A stretch of DNA of 64,000 nt from Citrobacter sp. MGH106 (GCF_001037495.1 NZ_KQ089822.1:1550001-1614000), one strand, 5' to 3'; counted from the stretch's first letter, positions 1 to 8,766 are shown. Notes: a model not told the origin generated them from the sequence alone. Numbers and translations are program-made.

Positions 1-2
1 TG

Positions 3-791
3 GATCAGCAATTGTTGATTCGTACCAAGCGCGGCGTGACGCCAACTGAGGCCGGAAAGGTTCTTTATACTCACGCCCGGACTATCTTGCGTCAGTGTGA
101 ACAGGCGCAGCTCGCGGTCAATAATGTCGGGCAGACGTTGAGCGGGCAGGTGTCTATTGGGCTCGCACCTGGAACTGCCGCATCCTCAATAACGATGCCG
201 TTATTACAAACTGTACGTGCCGAGCTGCCGGATGTTTTGGTTTACCTGCATGAAAACAGTGGCGCAGTGCTCAACGACAAACTGCTCAGTGGTCAACTTG
301 ATATGGCTGTGCTCTATGAGCGTTCGCCGGTGGCTGGGATTTCCAGTCAACCATTGCTAAAAGAAGATCTTTTCCTTGTTGGCACGCGTGACTGTCCGGG
401 TCAAAGTGTTGATTTAATCGCAGTAGCTCAAATGAATCTGTTTCTTCCGCGAGATTATAGTGCGGTACGTTTACGTGTGGACGAAGCCTTTTCGCTACGT
501 CGCTTAACGGCCAAAGTAATCGGGGAAATCGAGTCCATCTCCACATTAACTGCAGCTATTGCAAGCGGTATGGGGGTGACTGTTTTGCCTGAGTCGGCCG
601 CTCGTTCATTATGTAATGCCGCAAATGGCTGGATGGCCCGGATTACAACGCCGTCGATGAGCTTGCCATTATCGCTGAATGTATCGGCCAGAGGGAGTTT
701 GTCGCCGCAGGCACAAGCGGTAAAAGAAATTCTGTTATCACTGGTCAGCCGTCCGGCGCTGGAAAACCGCGAATTGCAGCTGGTCAGTTAA
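3..791 (+). CDS. nac: Nac, nitrogen assimilation control LysR-type regulator (5' end outside window)
   Basis: LysR-type transcriptional regulator that, in enterics, is made under nitrogen limitation and activates or represses sigma-70 promoters. The reading frame is already open at the window edge (Asp-Gln-Gln-Leu-Leu-Ile), so the first ~40 residues, with most of the winged HTH, are missing. What remains is the end of the HTH wing (RTKRGVTPTEAG), the linker helix and the whole effector-binding region. The stop at 789-791 lies about 100 bp before cbl, which is the conserved nac-cbl order. Recognition rests on recalled similarity plus this synteny. Confidence 0.9.
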   Translation, partial: DQQLLIRTKRGVTPTEAGKVLYTHARTILRQCEQAQLAVNNVGQTLSGQVSIGLAPGTAASSITMPLLQTVRAELPDVLVYLHENSGAVLNDKLLSGQLDMAVLYERSPVAGISSQPLLKEDLFLVGTRDCPGQSVDLIAVAQMNLFLPRDYSAVRLRVDEAFSLRRLTAKVIGEIESISTLTAAIASGMGVTVLPESAARSLCNAANGWMARITTPSMSLPLSLNVSARGSLSPQAQAVKEILLSLVSRPALENRELQLVS

Positions 792-892
792 ACCTTATTC
801 CCGACAGGAATAAGATGCAGGTTTTTATTATTTGTTATGCCGGGCGTCAGACTTTAACAATAGAGTAATGTCTGATGTACCCGGAGCGAAGC

Positions 893-1843
893 GTGAATTT
901 CCAGCAACTTAAAATTATCCGCGAGGCGGCCCGTCAGGATTACAACCTGACGGAAGTCGCGAACATTCTTTATACCTCGCAGTCGGGCGTAAGCCGGCAT
1001 ATTCGCGAGCTTGAAGATGAACTCGGTATTGAAATATTTATCCGGCGCGGTAAACGCCTGCTGGGCATGACTGAGCCGGGCAAAGCATTGCTGGTTATCG
1101 CCGAACGTATTCTTAATGAAGCCAGTAATGTTCGCCGACTGGCGGATTTGTTTACAAATGACACGTCCGGTGTTCTGACGATTGCTACCACGCACACACA
1201 GGCTCGCTACAGCCTGCCGGCGGTGATTAAGGCATTTCGCGAACTCTTTCCTGAAGTCCGTCTTGAGTTAGTACAGGGGACGCCGCAAGAAATTGACGTG
1301 CTATTGCGAAATGGCGGGGCAGATATCGGGATTGCCAGCGAACGGTTAAGTAGCGATCCACTGCTGGTGGCCTTTCCCTGGTTCCGTTGGCATCACAGCC
1401 TGCTTGTTCCTCATGATCATCCGTTAGTTCAGGCTTCTCCATTGACGTTAGAGTCTATTGCTCACTGGCCACTAATTACATATCGACAAGGAATTACGGG
1501 ACGTTCCCGCATTGATGAGGCATTTGCGCGTAAAGGACTGGTGCCCGATATTATCCTTAGCGCTCAGGACTCGGATGTGATTAAAACCTATGTGGCATTG
1601 GGACTGGGGATTGGACTGGTGGCGGAGCAATCCAGCGGTGAGCAGGAAGAGGGCACGTTGATCCGTCTGGATACCCGGCATTTATTTGATGCGAATACCG
1701 TCTGGCTTGGCCTGAAACGAGGTCAATTACAGCGTAATTACGTCTGGCGATTCATTGAGTTATGTAATGCGGGCTTATCGGTGGATGAGATCAAACGACA
1801 GGCTATGGAGCCAGATGAAGTGATGATTGATTATCAGATCTAA
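893..1843 (+). CDS. cbl: Cbl, LysR-type regulator of sulfonate/sulfate-limitation genes
   Basis: CysB-like LysR regulator; in E. coli Cbl activates tau and ssu genes for taurine and alkanesulfonate use when sulfate is limiting. The product is 316 aa, the family length. It has an N-terminal winged HTH (residues ~1-60, TSQSGVSRHIRELEDELG) and a CysB-type substrate-binding domain with GITGRSRIDEAF and the GLGIGLVAEQS segment. I chose GTG at 893, preceded by GGAGCGAAG, because it gives the known VNFQQLKIIREAARQ N-terminus. An in-frame ATG at 875 would add six residues with no good ribosome site. A strong terminator follows. Confidence 0.92.
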   Translation: MNFQQLKIIREAARQDYNLTEVANILYTSQSGVSRHIRELEDELGIEIFIRRGKRLLGMTEPGKALLVIAERILNEASNVRRLADLFTNDTSGVLTIATTHTQARYSLPAVIKAFRELFPEVRLELVQGTPQEIDVLLRNGGADIGIASERLSSDPLLVAFPWFRWHHSLLVPHDHPLVQASPLTLESIAHWPLITYRQGITGRSRIDEAFARKGLVPDIILSAQDSDVIKTYVALGLGIGLVAEQSSGEQEEGTLIRLDTRHLFDANTVWLGLKRGQLQRNYVWRFIELCNAGLSVDEIKRQAMEPDEVMIDYQI

Positions 1844-1849
1844 AGCAAA

Positions 1850-1874
1850 AAGCCCGCTAAAAAGCGGGCTTTTC
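1850..1874 (+). terminator. Rho-independent terminator after cbl
   Basis: A seven-pair stem AGCCCGC/GCGGGCT with a short A-rich loop runs into TTTT directly after the cbl stop codon. A-rich sequence on the left side means it could also act on leftward transcripts from the tRNA-Asn gene. Confidence 0.8.
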
Positions 1875-1880
1875 TAAATT

Positions 1881-1956
1881 TGGCTCCTCTGACTGGACTC
1901 GAACCAGTGACATACGGATTAACAGTCCGCCGTTCTACCGACTGAACTACAGAGGA
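1881..1956 (-). tRNA. tRNA-Asn (GUU)
   Basis: A 76-nt tRNA on the minus strand with encoded CCA. The acceptor stem pairs TCCTCTG with CAGAGGA. The anticodon loop reads CTGTTAA, giving anticodon GUU, and the T arm is GGTTCGAGTCC. E. coli has four near-identical asn genes around cbl and mtfA, so I cannot say which of them this copy corresponds to. Such genes are common island insertion points, but I see no island attached to this one. Confidence 0.97.
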
Positions 1957-2056
1957 ATCGTGTGAACGAGGCGCATATTACTGACCTCACTATATCGTGT
2001 CAACAGTAAAATTAGCACGCCATATCAATTGGTTAATTAATCCTCAAAACGTAGTA

Positions 2057-2854
2057 TTAATGCACATTCGATGAGCGATAATCGTCATCTTCCCGGCTAT
2101 CGCGCAACCGTAGCATTGGGTTTTGCCGATAGAACTGGAAGAACCTCTGCCATAATGCGGGAAAACGCGGTGCAAACAATTCGGGAGCGCTGAAAAAATA
2201 CTCGGATAATACGGCAAAACATTCGGCAGGATCGGTCGCAGCATATGCATCTATACTGCATGCGGTTTCACCCACCAGATCGATTTCGTCCTGAATGTTG
2301 TTCATTGCCGCATGCAGATCGTGTTCCCAGTTTGCAATTTCTCGCAAAGGGATTGCCGGGACGCCGCTGGCGCGATCACCATTACGCATATCAAGTTTAT
2401 GCGCCACTTCATGGATAATCAGATTAAAGCCGGAGGCATCGAAGGAATCCTGGATATCGAGCCAGTTCAGGATGATCGGACCTTGCTGCCAACTCTGTCC
2501 GGACTGAACTACGCGTTGATTATGCACCAGCCCAATATCATCTTCCCACTCGTCATCCACGACAAATGGGGCAGGGTAGATGAGCACTTCGTGAAAACCA
2601 TCAAGCCACTCAATACCCAATTCCAGTATGGGCAAACAGAAAAGCAAAGCTATACGCGCACTTTTCAGTGGGTCCAGTTCAAATCCCTGAAGGGCAACTA
2701 ACCTTTTTTGTTGTAAAAAGCGTTCGGCCAGGGCGATCAGTCTGGCTTGTTCTTGTTCAGTGAGATTCACCAGAAGAGGAATTGCCAGGGCATCATCCCA
2801 GGGCCACTCATCATTACGGATTGTTTCTTGTTCTTTCCAGGGCCACTTAATCAT
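2057..2854 (-). CDS. mtfA: MtfA, zinc metallopeptidase that binds Mlc
   Basis: Cytosolic peptidase of 265 aa. In E. coli MtfA (YeeI) binds and titrates the glucose repressor Mlc and so raises ptsG expression. The zinc motif HEVAH is at residues 148-152. A downstream acidic ligand region, with Glu in NWEHDL and [14 protein letters not shown], matches the anthrax-lethal-factor/MtfA fold. The gene sits between tRNA-Asn and tRNA-Ser, a usual host position, and is transcribed away from the prophage. Nothing appears damaged. Confidence 0.93.
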   Translation of the reverse strand: MIKWPWKEQETIRNDEWPWDDALAIPLLVNLTEQEQARLIALAERFLQQKRLVALQGFELDPLKSARIALLFCLPILELGIEWLDGFHEVLIYPAPFVVDDEWEDDIGLVHNQRVVQSGQSWQQGPIILNWLDIQDSFDASGFNLIIHEVAHKLDMRNGDRASGVPAIPLREIANWEHDLHAAMNNIQDEIDLVGETACSIDAYAATDPAECFAVLSEYFFSAPELFAPRFPALWQRFFQFYRQNPMLRLRDSREDDDYRSSNVH

Positions 2855-2947
2855 CGTTTTGCTCGCAAACTCGTCACTTGAACGAAATTGACGGAACTGG
2901 GTCTGTTAAAATGCCAAATTACCTGGCATCATGGCAACCGCCAGAAC

Positions 2948-3037
2948 GGAGAGATGCCAGAGCGGCTGAATGGACCGGTCTCGAAAACCGGAGTAGGGGC
3001 AACTCTACCGGGGGTTCAAATCCCCCTCTCTCCGCCA
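2948..3037 (+). tRNA. serU: tRNA-Ser (CGA), serU type; prophage integration target
   Basis: A 90-nt class II tRNA with a long variable arm and encoded CCA. The acceptor stem pairs GGAGAGA with TCTCTCC. The anticodon stem CCGGT/ACCGG encloses loop CTCGAAA, giving anticodon CGA (reads UCG). The 3' 62 nt (2976-3037) are repeated exactly at 45456-45517, marking it as the attachment site. The host tRNA stays intact because the incoming phage DNA rebuilds the same 3' end. The integrase gene starts the element 67 bp downstream. Confidence 0.97.
2976..3037 (+). repeat. attL, left copy of the 62-bp attachment core
   Basis: Identical over 62 bp to 45456-45517. Identity begins in the 5' side of the anticodon stem and ends with the CCA; the flanking bases differ on both sides (C versus T upstream, C versus A downstream). 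The copies are offset by exactly 42,480 bp, which gives the size of the integrated element. Confidence 0.95.
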
Positions 3038-3103
3038 CTATTCAAACACTTAGCTCAATTCCTTTCAACGACTCATGTCACACTTGGTATAGTGTTGGTA
3101 TAT

Positions 3104-4147
3104 TCACTTGGTATAAAACTCGCCATCATCATCTTCTGATTTGCCCAAGACTGGAAGATCCAATGTGGGAGAAATTTTCACTTTTCTGTCATAAACCACA
3201 ACCTGGCTTTCAGTTTTGTGACCTGAGAATAGTTGTTTGTCCTTACTCGAGCCTTCGTAATCAGATATCCCCTTGGCTTTGAGATCATGAAAAGTACACG
3301 GCAGTTTTCTATCTAGTTTTTTTCCTGCTGCTTCCCTTGCGGTTTCCCACAGATCGTTAAACCCACTTTTCGAGTATTTAGTTTTTTTGCTGCTACAGAT
3401 AACCGTTTCCCGCCCACCCAGAGTTTTTGCAAGTTCGATGGCGTTATGAAGCCGTTCAGTCCAGACTTTTATTTGTTTAGTCCCGGTCTTTCCCTGCTGG
3501 ATAAAAATGCCTTCCTCGCTTACTTGCGACCATTTGAGAGAAAGAACATCCGAAACGCGAGCCGCACATAAGTAAGATATCTCCATGCCAACCCGGAGAG
3601 CTGGTGCCGCCTCTTCATAAATTGCCTGATATTCTTCGTCTGTCACGTACACGTCACGGGCTTTTAAAGAGAACTTGCGTACTCCTTTGCACGGATTTCC
3701 TTTCACATACCCTCGTTCATATCCCCATGAGAAAACACGCGACATCCCGCCGAGTTCTTGGTTTGCCTGGTTAATACTGCGTTGGCCACGTTTATCCATA
3801 TAGATCCTGACCATCTCAATTTTTATGTCATCTGCTCGCATATTCCCGAACACTAGAACCAGGTTTTTTTCATACGACCTGTAATCAGTCTGCGTTCGTG
3901 GAGCCAGTTCAGCAAAAGCTGGGCTGCTGGTGAATAACTTCCATAATTTAGAAAATGTCATTACGTCTGAGCGCTTGGCTTTTTCTTCCTCATAACGCGC
4001 CCATAGCCGGGACATACTCGTCCCGGTAATAGGTGCAAGAGTTACGCTTTGTTTTGTTCCTTTTGGCTTCCACACATAGCTATAACGGTTTTTAGTTACG
4101 CGTGGCGGGAGGTGCTTGTCTTTAGGATCTTTTCTTGGTCTGCCCAT
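3104..4147 (-). CDS. int: Prophage integrase, tyrosine recombinase
   Basis: Site-specific recombinase that would integrate and excise this prophage at the tRNA-Ser. Catalytic landmarks are visible: the first Arg in LCAARVSDVLSL, an HDLKAKG box in place of HxLR (Lys for Arg, as in this subfamily), the SGHKTESQ box and the nucleophile Tyr in VVYDRK. The N-terminal half (GRPRKDPKDK... through the SAM-like region) is an arm/core-binding domain. I chose ATG at 4147 (347 aa). The frame stays open to 4399, but that extension overlaps the DUF4224 gene in another frame and looks non-coding. The position beside the tRNA 3' end is standard. Confidence 0.93.
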   Translation of the reverse strand: MGRPRKDPKDKHLPPRVTKNRYSYVWKPKGTKQSVTLAPITGTSMSRLWARYEEEKAKRSDVMTFSKLWKLFTSSPAFAELAPRTQTDYRSYEKNLVLVFGNMRADDIKIEMVRIYMDKRGQRSINQANQELGGMSRVFSWGYERGYVKGNPCKGVRKFSLKARDVYVTDEEYQAIYEEAAPALRVGMEISYLCAARVSDVLSLKWSQVSEEGIFIQQGKTGTKQIKVWTERLHNAIELAKTLGGRETVICSSKKTKYSKSGFNDLWETAREAAGKKLDRKLPCTFHDLKAKGISDYEGSSKDKQLFSGHKTESQVVVYDRKVKISPTLDLPVLGKSEDDDGEFYTK

Positions 4148-4364
4148 TGATTGCGTCGTAATTTGGCTCAAGTGCAACATATTCATCGACCTTAGGTAAT
4201 TCAGAAACTCCGGGATCAATACTTCTGCGCAATACAATTGGGCGGTTCCGCCCATCAGTGGTGAACGGTATGCCGTGACACCGCAGCTGTCGCTGCTGGT
4301 GGGTGTAGCGCTGATAGCCAGTAATTTCTGCAATTTCCTGAGGAGACAGTGTAAGTTCGTGCAT
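4122..4364 (-). CDS. DUF4224 domain protein, small DNA-binding-like partner of the integrase
   Basis: An 80-aa protein ending 26 bp inside the integrase gene, so the two are translationally coupled. The N-terminus (LSPQEIAEITGYQRYTHQQRQL) is the recognisable DUF4224 segment, a short MerR/excisionase-like helix-turn-helix, followed by a basic strand-rich part (PFTTDGRNRPIVLRR). DUF4224 genes are commonly found directly upstream of prophage integrases, so a role in excision control is plausible but inferred. No other excisionase candidate is seen on the left arm. Confidence 0.8.
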   Translation of the reverse strand: MHELTLSPQEIAEITGYQRYTHQQRQLRCHGIPFTTDGRNRPIVLRRSIDPGVSELPKVDEYVALEPNYDAINGQTKKRS

Positions 4365-4434
4365 AGCTCATCTCTCTGATGGCCTGCCTGTAGAAACATA
4401 CCAGGCAGGATCCGTAAATTGTGAAATTAGAAAA

Positions 4435-6906
4435 TCAGTTTGCAGTCAGGCGTTGCCAGATTGCAGAGACGTATTTGACCTGATGCCGGGCGTCAGAAAG
4501 CGCATTGTGCATTTCGCCTTCAAACGGGATGTCGAAGCGTGGATTGATACCGACAGATTTACCCAGCTCGACCATGGTCCTTACGTCCCTGTCATTCCAG
4601 AACGGAACAGCGAAGGGGGTATCTGTTAACGCGTATGCGCGGCGAAGAATGACGTTATCAAACGAGCATCCATTACCCCACATCTGAATGGTGTGACTAC
4701 CGTTAGCAGCATTTTCAGCAATAAAGTCAGCCAGAAGTTCGAGAGTCTCAAGCAGCCCCATGGCTTCATCAACAAGAATGGCAGAGCGGGCTTCAGATGA
4801 TTGTTTCAGCCACCACTGAATTGTAGAGGCATCCGGTTTCATGCCAAACGACATCGATGACTCCAGACTGACAACCTGGTAAAACTCGGCACCAGTGTTA
4901 CCAGTTGAAGGATCAAAAAATACAGCGCCAATAGAGACTATTGGGGCATCAGGACTGTTGCCCATAGTTTCCATATCAACCATCAGGTGAGTATAAAAAG
5001 CGTTCAGGGTATCCGTATCAATATGGTGAACGGGTTCATTATTCAGGGAAGCTGACGCGTCACCAGTTGCATCAGCGCTTTTAACTGGCAAAACTGCTGT
5101 TTCGCTCTGAGACACTTCAGGATTAGCTTTGATTTCGCTGTTGTCAGTTTTTTCCATCTGCACATCGCTGGTGGTTTCCTCGGTATTGGCTTGATGTAAT
5201 TTTTCTTCGACGGCGCGCTGGCGTACCTGGTCTGCGACAGAAAGCGCTGGCGCCGGCTGGTTACCCATCAGGCCATCAATGGAGAAAACACCGTTGCCCA
5301 TGTTGGCGATTTCTGGTTGCTCGGTTATTGCCTTCTGTTCAGCTGTGGACTTCTCTTTAATCTCGTTTTCCCAGCTTTTTTCTGGTACGTGACCGGCTGC
5401 CGCCAGGGTTTCTTCAGTTGGGTGCTGGTGGTCGGTTTCAGTCAGGTTTTTGTTGATGTAACGGCTCAGCAGTTCCGGGAAATGGTGAGTGTTTTCTTCT
5501 GCACTACGAATAAGCGCGAAAATAGCGGCGCGGGAATAATCCAGAATGCCAGCGCGTTTGCGCAGGGCGGCGGACCACTCTTTGAACGGGCTTTCGTTTT
5601 TAGAAATGATCTCTTTTGCACGACGGAAAACGCCACCAGGAATATCGTAGATGTTGAAATCCATTGGAAGTGTGGCCAGCGCAATATCAATGTCCAGAGT
5701 GTCCAGCGTGTGGACAAGTTCCGGGTTGCGATCGGTCCCATTGCCGCCGCCAGCGTTGGTTCCGGAGTCAGTGCGCTGAATCTGCGACACGCGATTGCCT
5801 TTACACCACTCTTTAACCAGCAGCCCACGGTCAATGTGTTCAGTGTTGAACCAGGCCTTAAAGAACTGAATTACGGTAGACAGATCCACTCGTTTACCAT
5901 CAACCGGGAAAATAGTTTTTAGCGCGCTGACAATTTTCCAGATATCGATCTCTGGCGCTTTCTTGAATGGTTCTACATTCTCGGCGGCAAGCAGCAGATT
6001 TTGCACGTAGCTGTTATCCACATCCAGCTCAAGTTCCTGAATGGTTTTCTTCTGTTCAGTATCAATATGGTAAGCATATTCATCAGAAATAAACTGAGCC
6101 AAAAGGCGCTGGCGTAGCGGGAGAGTCGCAACGGTAATGAGTTCTGGCGTTACAGGTGGAACGGTGGGCTCATCACCCACAATTCGTGCTTTCTTATCGT
6201 TAACCCACTCCTGCACGGTTTGAGTCCGCGCTTTCGGTTCCGCAATCCATTCGGTAATAAATTCCTCAAATGAAGCAATGGTATAGACCTGCTCACGGTC
6301 GAAGACTTCTTTTATTGCGTTTGCCAGGTTCCACTCGACATGAGCAGAAAGCTCTTTCGCCGCTGGCACATTTGCAACGGCCAGTAACAGGTTTTGTATA
6401 TAGAGATCATTTTCGTCCAGTTCCATTTGTCCGATCTGGACGTGCCGCGCTTCACTGATTTCCTTCTCTTCACCGTCATTTAACAGGTGCGCAATCAGCC
6501 GCTGAGACAGGCGCAGGCGAGATATGGGGCGGAGCAATGCTGGCGCATCGCTGGTGGGTACATTGGCACTGGAGGTTTCAGGTTTTTGCTGGCTGGAAGC
6601 CTCCAGATTTTCATTATCCGGCTTCTGTTTCAGTTGCCACGTTTGCTGGTCTTCTGCCAGTTCGTAACGATCGCACCATGTGTCATCAAGTGTGCTTTCC
6701 TCAGGAAGATCGTCAACAACAAACCAGTTGGTGCGGACAGGTAATTGATAGTCGGCGCCACGACCGACGGCAATATCGTTATCTTCGAGAATATTGAGGA
6801 TTTCGCGTTCTGCACGGGAATCTGATTTCGCAGAGAACCAGCAAAACAGGTTTTTTGCCTCAGTTGCTTTCGCTTTGGCTTTAATAAGATACGCATACGT
6901 TAACAT
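4435..6906 (-). CDS. RecE-like N-terminal region fused to a DEDDh 3'-5' exonuclease
   Basis: Large early protein, 823 aa from ATG 6906 (the frame extends to 6981 but the extra N-terminus looks non-coding). The N-terminal part resembles RecE (exonuclease VIII) of Rac: the ERYQL-like stretch near residue 80 and, around residue 380, RGLLVKEWCKGNRVS with a GTNAGGGNGTDR box. The helical repeat LLAxENV... occurs twice. The C-terminus (from about residue 650) is not the RecE nuclease. It is an RNase T/RNase AS-type exonuclease with D-x-E (MVDMETMG), Asp in GCSFDNVILRRAY and the H-x4-D end motif NALSDARH. It probably acts in phage DNA or RNA processing during the early phase. Confidence 0.78.
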   Translation of the reverse strand: MLTYAYLIKAKAKATEAKNLFCWFSAKSDSRAEREILNILEDNDIAVGRGADYQLPVRTNWFVVDDLPEESTLDDTWCDRYELAEDQQTWQLKQKPDNENLEASSQQKPETSSANVPTSDAPALLRPISRLRLSQRLIAHLLNDGEEKEISEARHVQIGQMELDENDLYIQNLLLAVANVPAAKELSAHVEWNLANAIKEVFDREQVYTIASFEEFITEWIAEPKARTQTVQEWVNDKKARIVGDEPTVPPVTPELITVATLPLRQRLLAQFISDEYAYHIDTEQKKTIQELELDVDNSYVQNLLLAAENVEPFKKAPEIDIWKIVSALKTIFPVDGKRVDLSTVIQFFKAWFNTEHIDRGLLVKEWCKGNRVSQIQRTDSGTNAGGGNGTDRNPELVHTLDTLDIDIALATLPMDFNIYDIPGGVFRRAKEIISKNESPFKEWSAALRKRAGILDYSRAAIFALIRSAEENTHHFPELLSRYINKNLTETDHQHPTEETLAAAGHVPEKSWENEIKEKSTAEQKAITEQPEIANMGNGVFSIDGLMGNQPAPALSVADQVRQRAVEEKLHQANTEETTSDVQMEKTDNSEIKANPEVSQSETAVLPVKSADATGDASASLNNEPVHHIDTDTLNAFYTHLMVDMETMGNSPDAPIVSIGAVFFDPSTGNTGAEFYQVVSLESSMSFGMKPDASTIQWWLKQSSEARSAILVDEAMGLLETLELLADFIAENAANGSHTIQMWGNGCSFDNVILRRAYALTDTPFAVPFWNDRDVRTMVELGKSVGINPRFDIPFEGEMHNALSDARHQVKYVSAIWQRLTAN

Positions 6907-7047
6907 TGCGTTCGGGCTCCATAGGATTGTAAGATACCCGGCAGCTGATGATCGCCGCCTAAGGTAGTGGTTATTGGTCAAAACTCGTTCCGGAAAGCTT
7001 TGGTCGGCTGACCGGGTACTTAACCCGCCTTGCGCGGGTTTTGTGCT

Positions 7048-7386
7048 TTATGGGGTAGGGGATTTTCCCTGCGCCAGCTTTGCGACGGGGACCCACTCCA
7101 GAGCATTCAGCACGGGTTCAAATGAATCAGGCGTGTGAGTAACGGCGCGAACAACGTCAGCCACACTGGGGTTTGCTTTGCTAAGATGGTACCCGCCACC
7201 GGCGCCACGCTGACTGGTAACAATTTCACTGCTGCGCAGCTTCGAGAAAATCTGCTCGAGGTAAGACACAGACAGCTTTGATTCCTTGCTGATTGATGCG
7301 ATGGAAACCGGACTGCCGTTGTAAATCCTGTTGAGGATGGCAACGGCCTGAACTGAAGCCACCACACGTTTCATTCCAAACTCCAT
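7048..7386 (-). CDS. Small Rrf2-family transcriptional regulator lacking cluster cysteines
   Basis: A 112-aa winged-helix protein of the Rrf2/IscR type. The N-terminus (MKRVVASVQAVAILNRIY) and the DNA-reading part (SVSYLEQIFSKLRSSEIVTSQRGAGGGYHL) match the family closely. The region after the wing, where IscR and NsrR have three Cys ligands for an Fe-S cluster, contains no cysteine, so redox sensing by a cluster is not expected. The ATG at 7386 overlaps the stop of the upstream gene (TGATG). A GTG one codon earlier is also possible. It sits in the leftward early operon. Confidence 0.8.
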   Translation of the reverse strand: MEFGMKRVVASVQAVAILNRIYNGSPVSIASISKESKLSVSYLEQIFSKLRSSEIVTSQRGAGGGYHLSKANPSVADVVRAVTHTPDSFEPVLNALEWVPVAKLAQGKSPTP

Positions 7387-7724
7387 CACGCATCCTTTGC
7401 CGGTTCGCGACCGTATCCAGGGTTATCGTTCAAGGCATCACTCAGAACCTGCATTGCCTCATTGTGTGGGAGAGTCAGAGCAAGTTTGATCGCCGTTCCA
7501 AGAGCTTCAGCCGCACATTCAAATTTACGAGCGAGCCTGGCTGTTTCATCAACTTGTTCGCCCATCGCTTCTATTTCAAAGTTGTGCTCTGTCCAGACTT
7601 CATCCATCACATCACTTTCAACTTCTTCACGTAATGCTTCTTTAACTTCCAGAACAGGCAAAACGCCGATTAATGCCTCAGCTGGTGCGCTGCTGAAGCG
7701 CAATGCCAGATCGTTAGCTGACAT
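7386..7724 (-). CDS. Early prophage protein of unknown function
   Basis: A 112-aa acidic, mostly helical protein. ATG at 7724 is chosen because GGAGG lies just upstream; the frame runs 45 bp further without a better site. It has a Ser/Ala-rich N-terminus, an acidic Glu-rich middle (REEVESDVMDEVWTEHN) and a helical C-terminal half (ARKFECAAEALGTAIKLA). I see no known domain or membrane segment. It is coupled to the Rrf2-like gene and belongs to the leftward operon. Confidence 0.7.
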   Translation of the reverse strand: MSANDLALRFSSAPAEALIGVLPVLEVKEALREEVESDVMDEVWTEHNFEIEAMGEQVDETARLARKFECAAEALGTAIKLALTLPHNEAMQVLSDALNDNPGYGREPAKDA

Positions 7725-7779
7725 AAAAACCTCCGGAAAAAAGCCCGCCACGGGACGGGCAAAGAACACTTTTCCAATT

Positions 7780-7885
7780 TAACCAGAACAGGTCTTCGTC
7801 TCCTGTTTGGTTACGATGGTGGTATTACCATCACAATGCCCTGTGCACCGGGCATGAGGCTGGCAACAGCCATTGGTCAAACTCG
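7780..7885. other. Short intergenic segment in the leftward early operon
   Basis: About 100 bp between two leftward genes. It contains a palindromic GATGGTGGTATTACCATC (7816-7833) that could form a hairpin in the early transcript, and GGTTCTT-like repeats. No coding potential is evident. Confidence 0.4.
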
Positions 7886-8101
7886 TTATGAACGAACTGC
7901 AGTCTGTTGGTCGGCAGACGGGTCGCCCTTCTGGGCGAGCATGTAGCAAATCAGTCGAATGATTACTTCAATGCGATTTAGATGTACGGCCTGACACCGC
8001 ACTGGTTTACGTGCGAAATCGATCATGGATTTATCCTCTTGCGTTGCCCTTGTCGCCAGGCTGGCGGAACGTTGAACCTGCTGCGTGTTAATACTTGTCA
8101 T
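7886..8101 (-). CDS. Small early prophage protein, unknown function
   Basis: A 71-aa protein, the first gene of the leftward early transcript, with GGATGAG upstream of ATG 8101. It has a polar N-terminus (STQ-rich), a basic middle (DFARKPVRCQAVHLNR) and a hydrophobic helix (IEVIIRLICYMLAQ). This layout is common among lambdoid early proteins of this position, but I cannot name the function. The leftward operators at 8183-8220 sit about 80 bp upstream, so the repressor should control it directly. Confidence 0.65.
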   Translation of the reverse strand: MTSINTQQVQRSASLATRATQEDKSMIDFARKPVRCQAVHLNRIEVIIRLICYMLAQKGDPSADQQTAVRS

Positions 8102-8182
8102 CTCATCCGGTGATTCGTATGCCGCCGGCAGCTACTTCGTGGGCGTCCTGCCTCGATGACTGTCTTTGTGTTGGGAATAGTA

Positions 8183-8220
8183 TTATCGATTGAATCGATA
8201 TATGTCAAATTAAATCGATA
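8183..8220 (-). promoter_or_regulatory. Left operator pair (OL-like) for the prophage repressor
   Basis: Read on the minus strand, TATCGATTTAATTTGACA (8220-8203) is followed 20 bp on by TATCGATTCAAT (from 8200). The first matches the right-operator element at 8767-8784 in 15 of 18 positions, in the opposite orientation. The two pairs flank the repressor gene and face the leftward and rightward operons, as OL and OR do in lambda. Binding by the repressor is inferred. Confidence 0.65.
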
Positions 8221-8299
8221 TCAATGCGTGTGAACAACTCACCGATCAGTTTATCGGATTGATTTCGCGTGCTTTATGAAGGGTACAGGAGTGGAGGGG

Positions 8300-8707
8300 C
8301 TACTCGTTACTGGGGATTATCTTTCGTTTTTTTAGGTAAGCAGTAGCTACATCATCAAGCTCTTGCAGTCGCAGTTCGATCAACTTAACTATCTTTTCTC
8401 TCTCATCGTCAGTGGGCAAAAGCTCAAATTGCTCCAATAGCTTTTGTTCCTGGGCCGACTGAGGTTGACGTTTTTTTTCTGATGTTATGGCAGGAATAGT
8501 GTCAGCTTCAGTTTCTTCAAGAAAAAACCAATAGAGTGGATAGCCTGTAGCGGACTGTAGCCTATCTAGAATGTCAGCTCTTGGAAGTATATTAGAGTTA
8601 CACCAGCCATTTACTGACTGGGCTTTTACTCCCAGTCTGCGTGCAAGTTCCGATTGAGATATTCCAAGATCATGGATGGCTTTTTGTAATCGCTTTCCGA
8701 AGTTCAT
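8300..8707 (-). CDS. Prophage repressor, XRE-family HTH (RacR/DicA-like)
   Basis: A 135-aa protein from ATG 8707; the frame extends nine codons further but MNFGKRLQ is the usual type of start. Residues ~1-60 are an XRE helix-turn-helix (LGISQSELARRLGVKAQSVNGWCNS). The C-terminal half is helical and charged (EREKIVKLIELRLQEL), without the LexA-type Ser-Lys protease, so induction is unlikely to be by RecA-stimulated self-cleavage. It is divergent from the YdaS/Cro-like gene with 130 bp between, and operator-like repeats occur on both sides. It would maintain lysogeny. Confidence 0.88.
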   Translation of the reverse strand: MNFGKRLQKAIHDLGISQSELARRLGVKAQSVNGWCNSNILPRADILDRLQSATGYPLYWFFLEETEADTIPAITSEKKRQPQSAQEQKLLEQFELLPTDDEREKIVKLIELRLQELDDVATAYLKKRKIIPSNE

Positions 8708-8766
8708 ATTCCTAGCCCGCTCAAAAACATACATCCGATTATACAGATTTTATCTGTAGCTCAACC

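Noticed and set aside
4148..4399. 84-codon N-terminal extension of the integrase frame
   Set aside because: Overlaps the DUF4224 gene in another frame; integrases of this type start at GRPRKDP.
5317..5922. 201-codon plus-strand frame with a hydrophobic start
   Set aside because: Antisense to the RecE-like gene; the hydrophobic look comes from reversed Glu/Lys codons.
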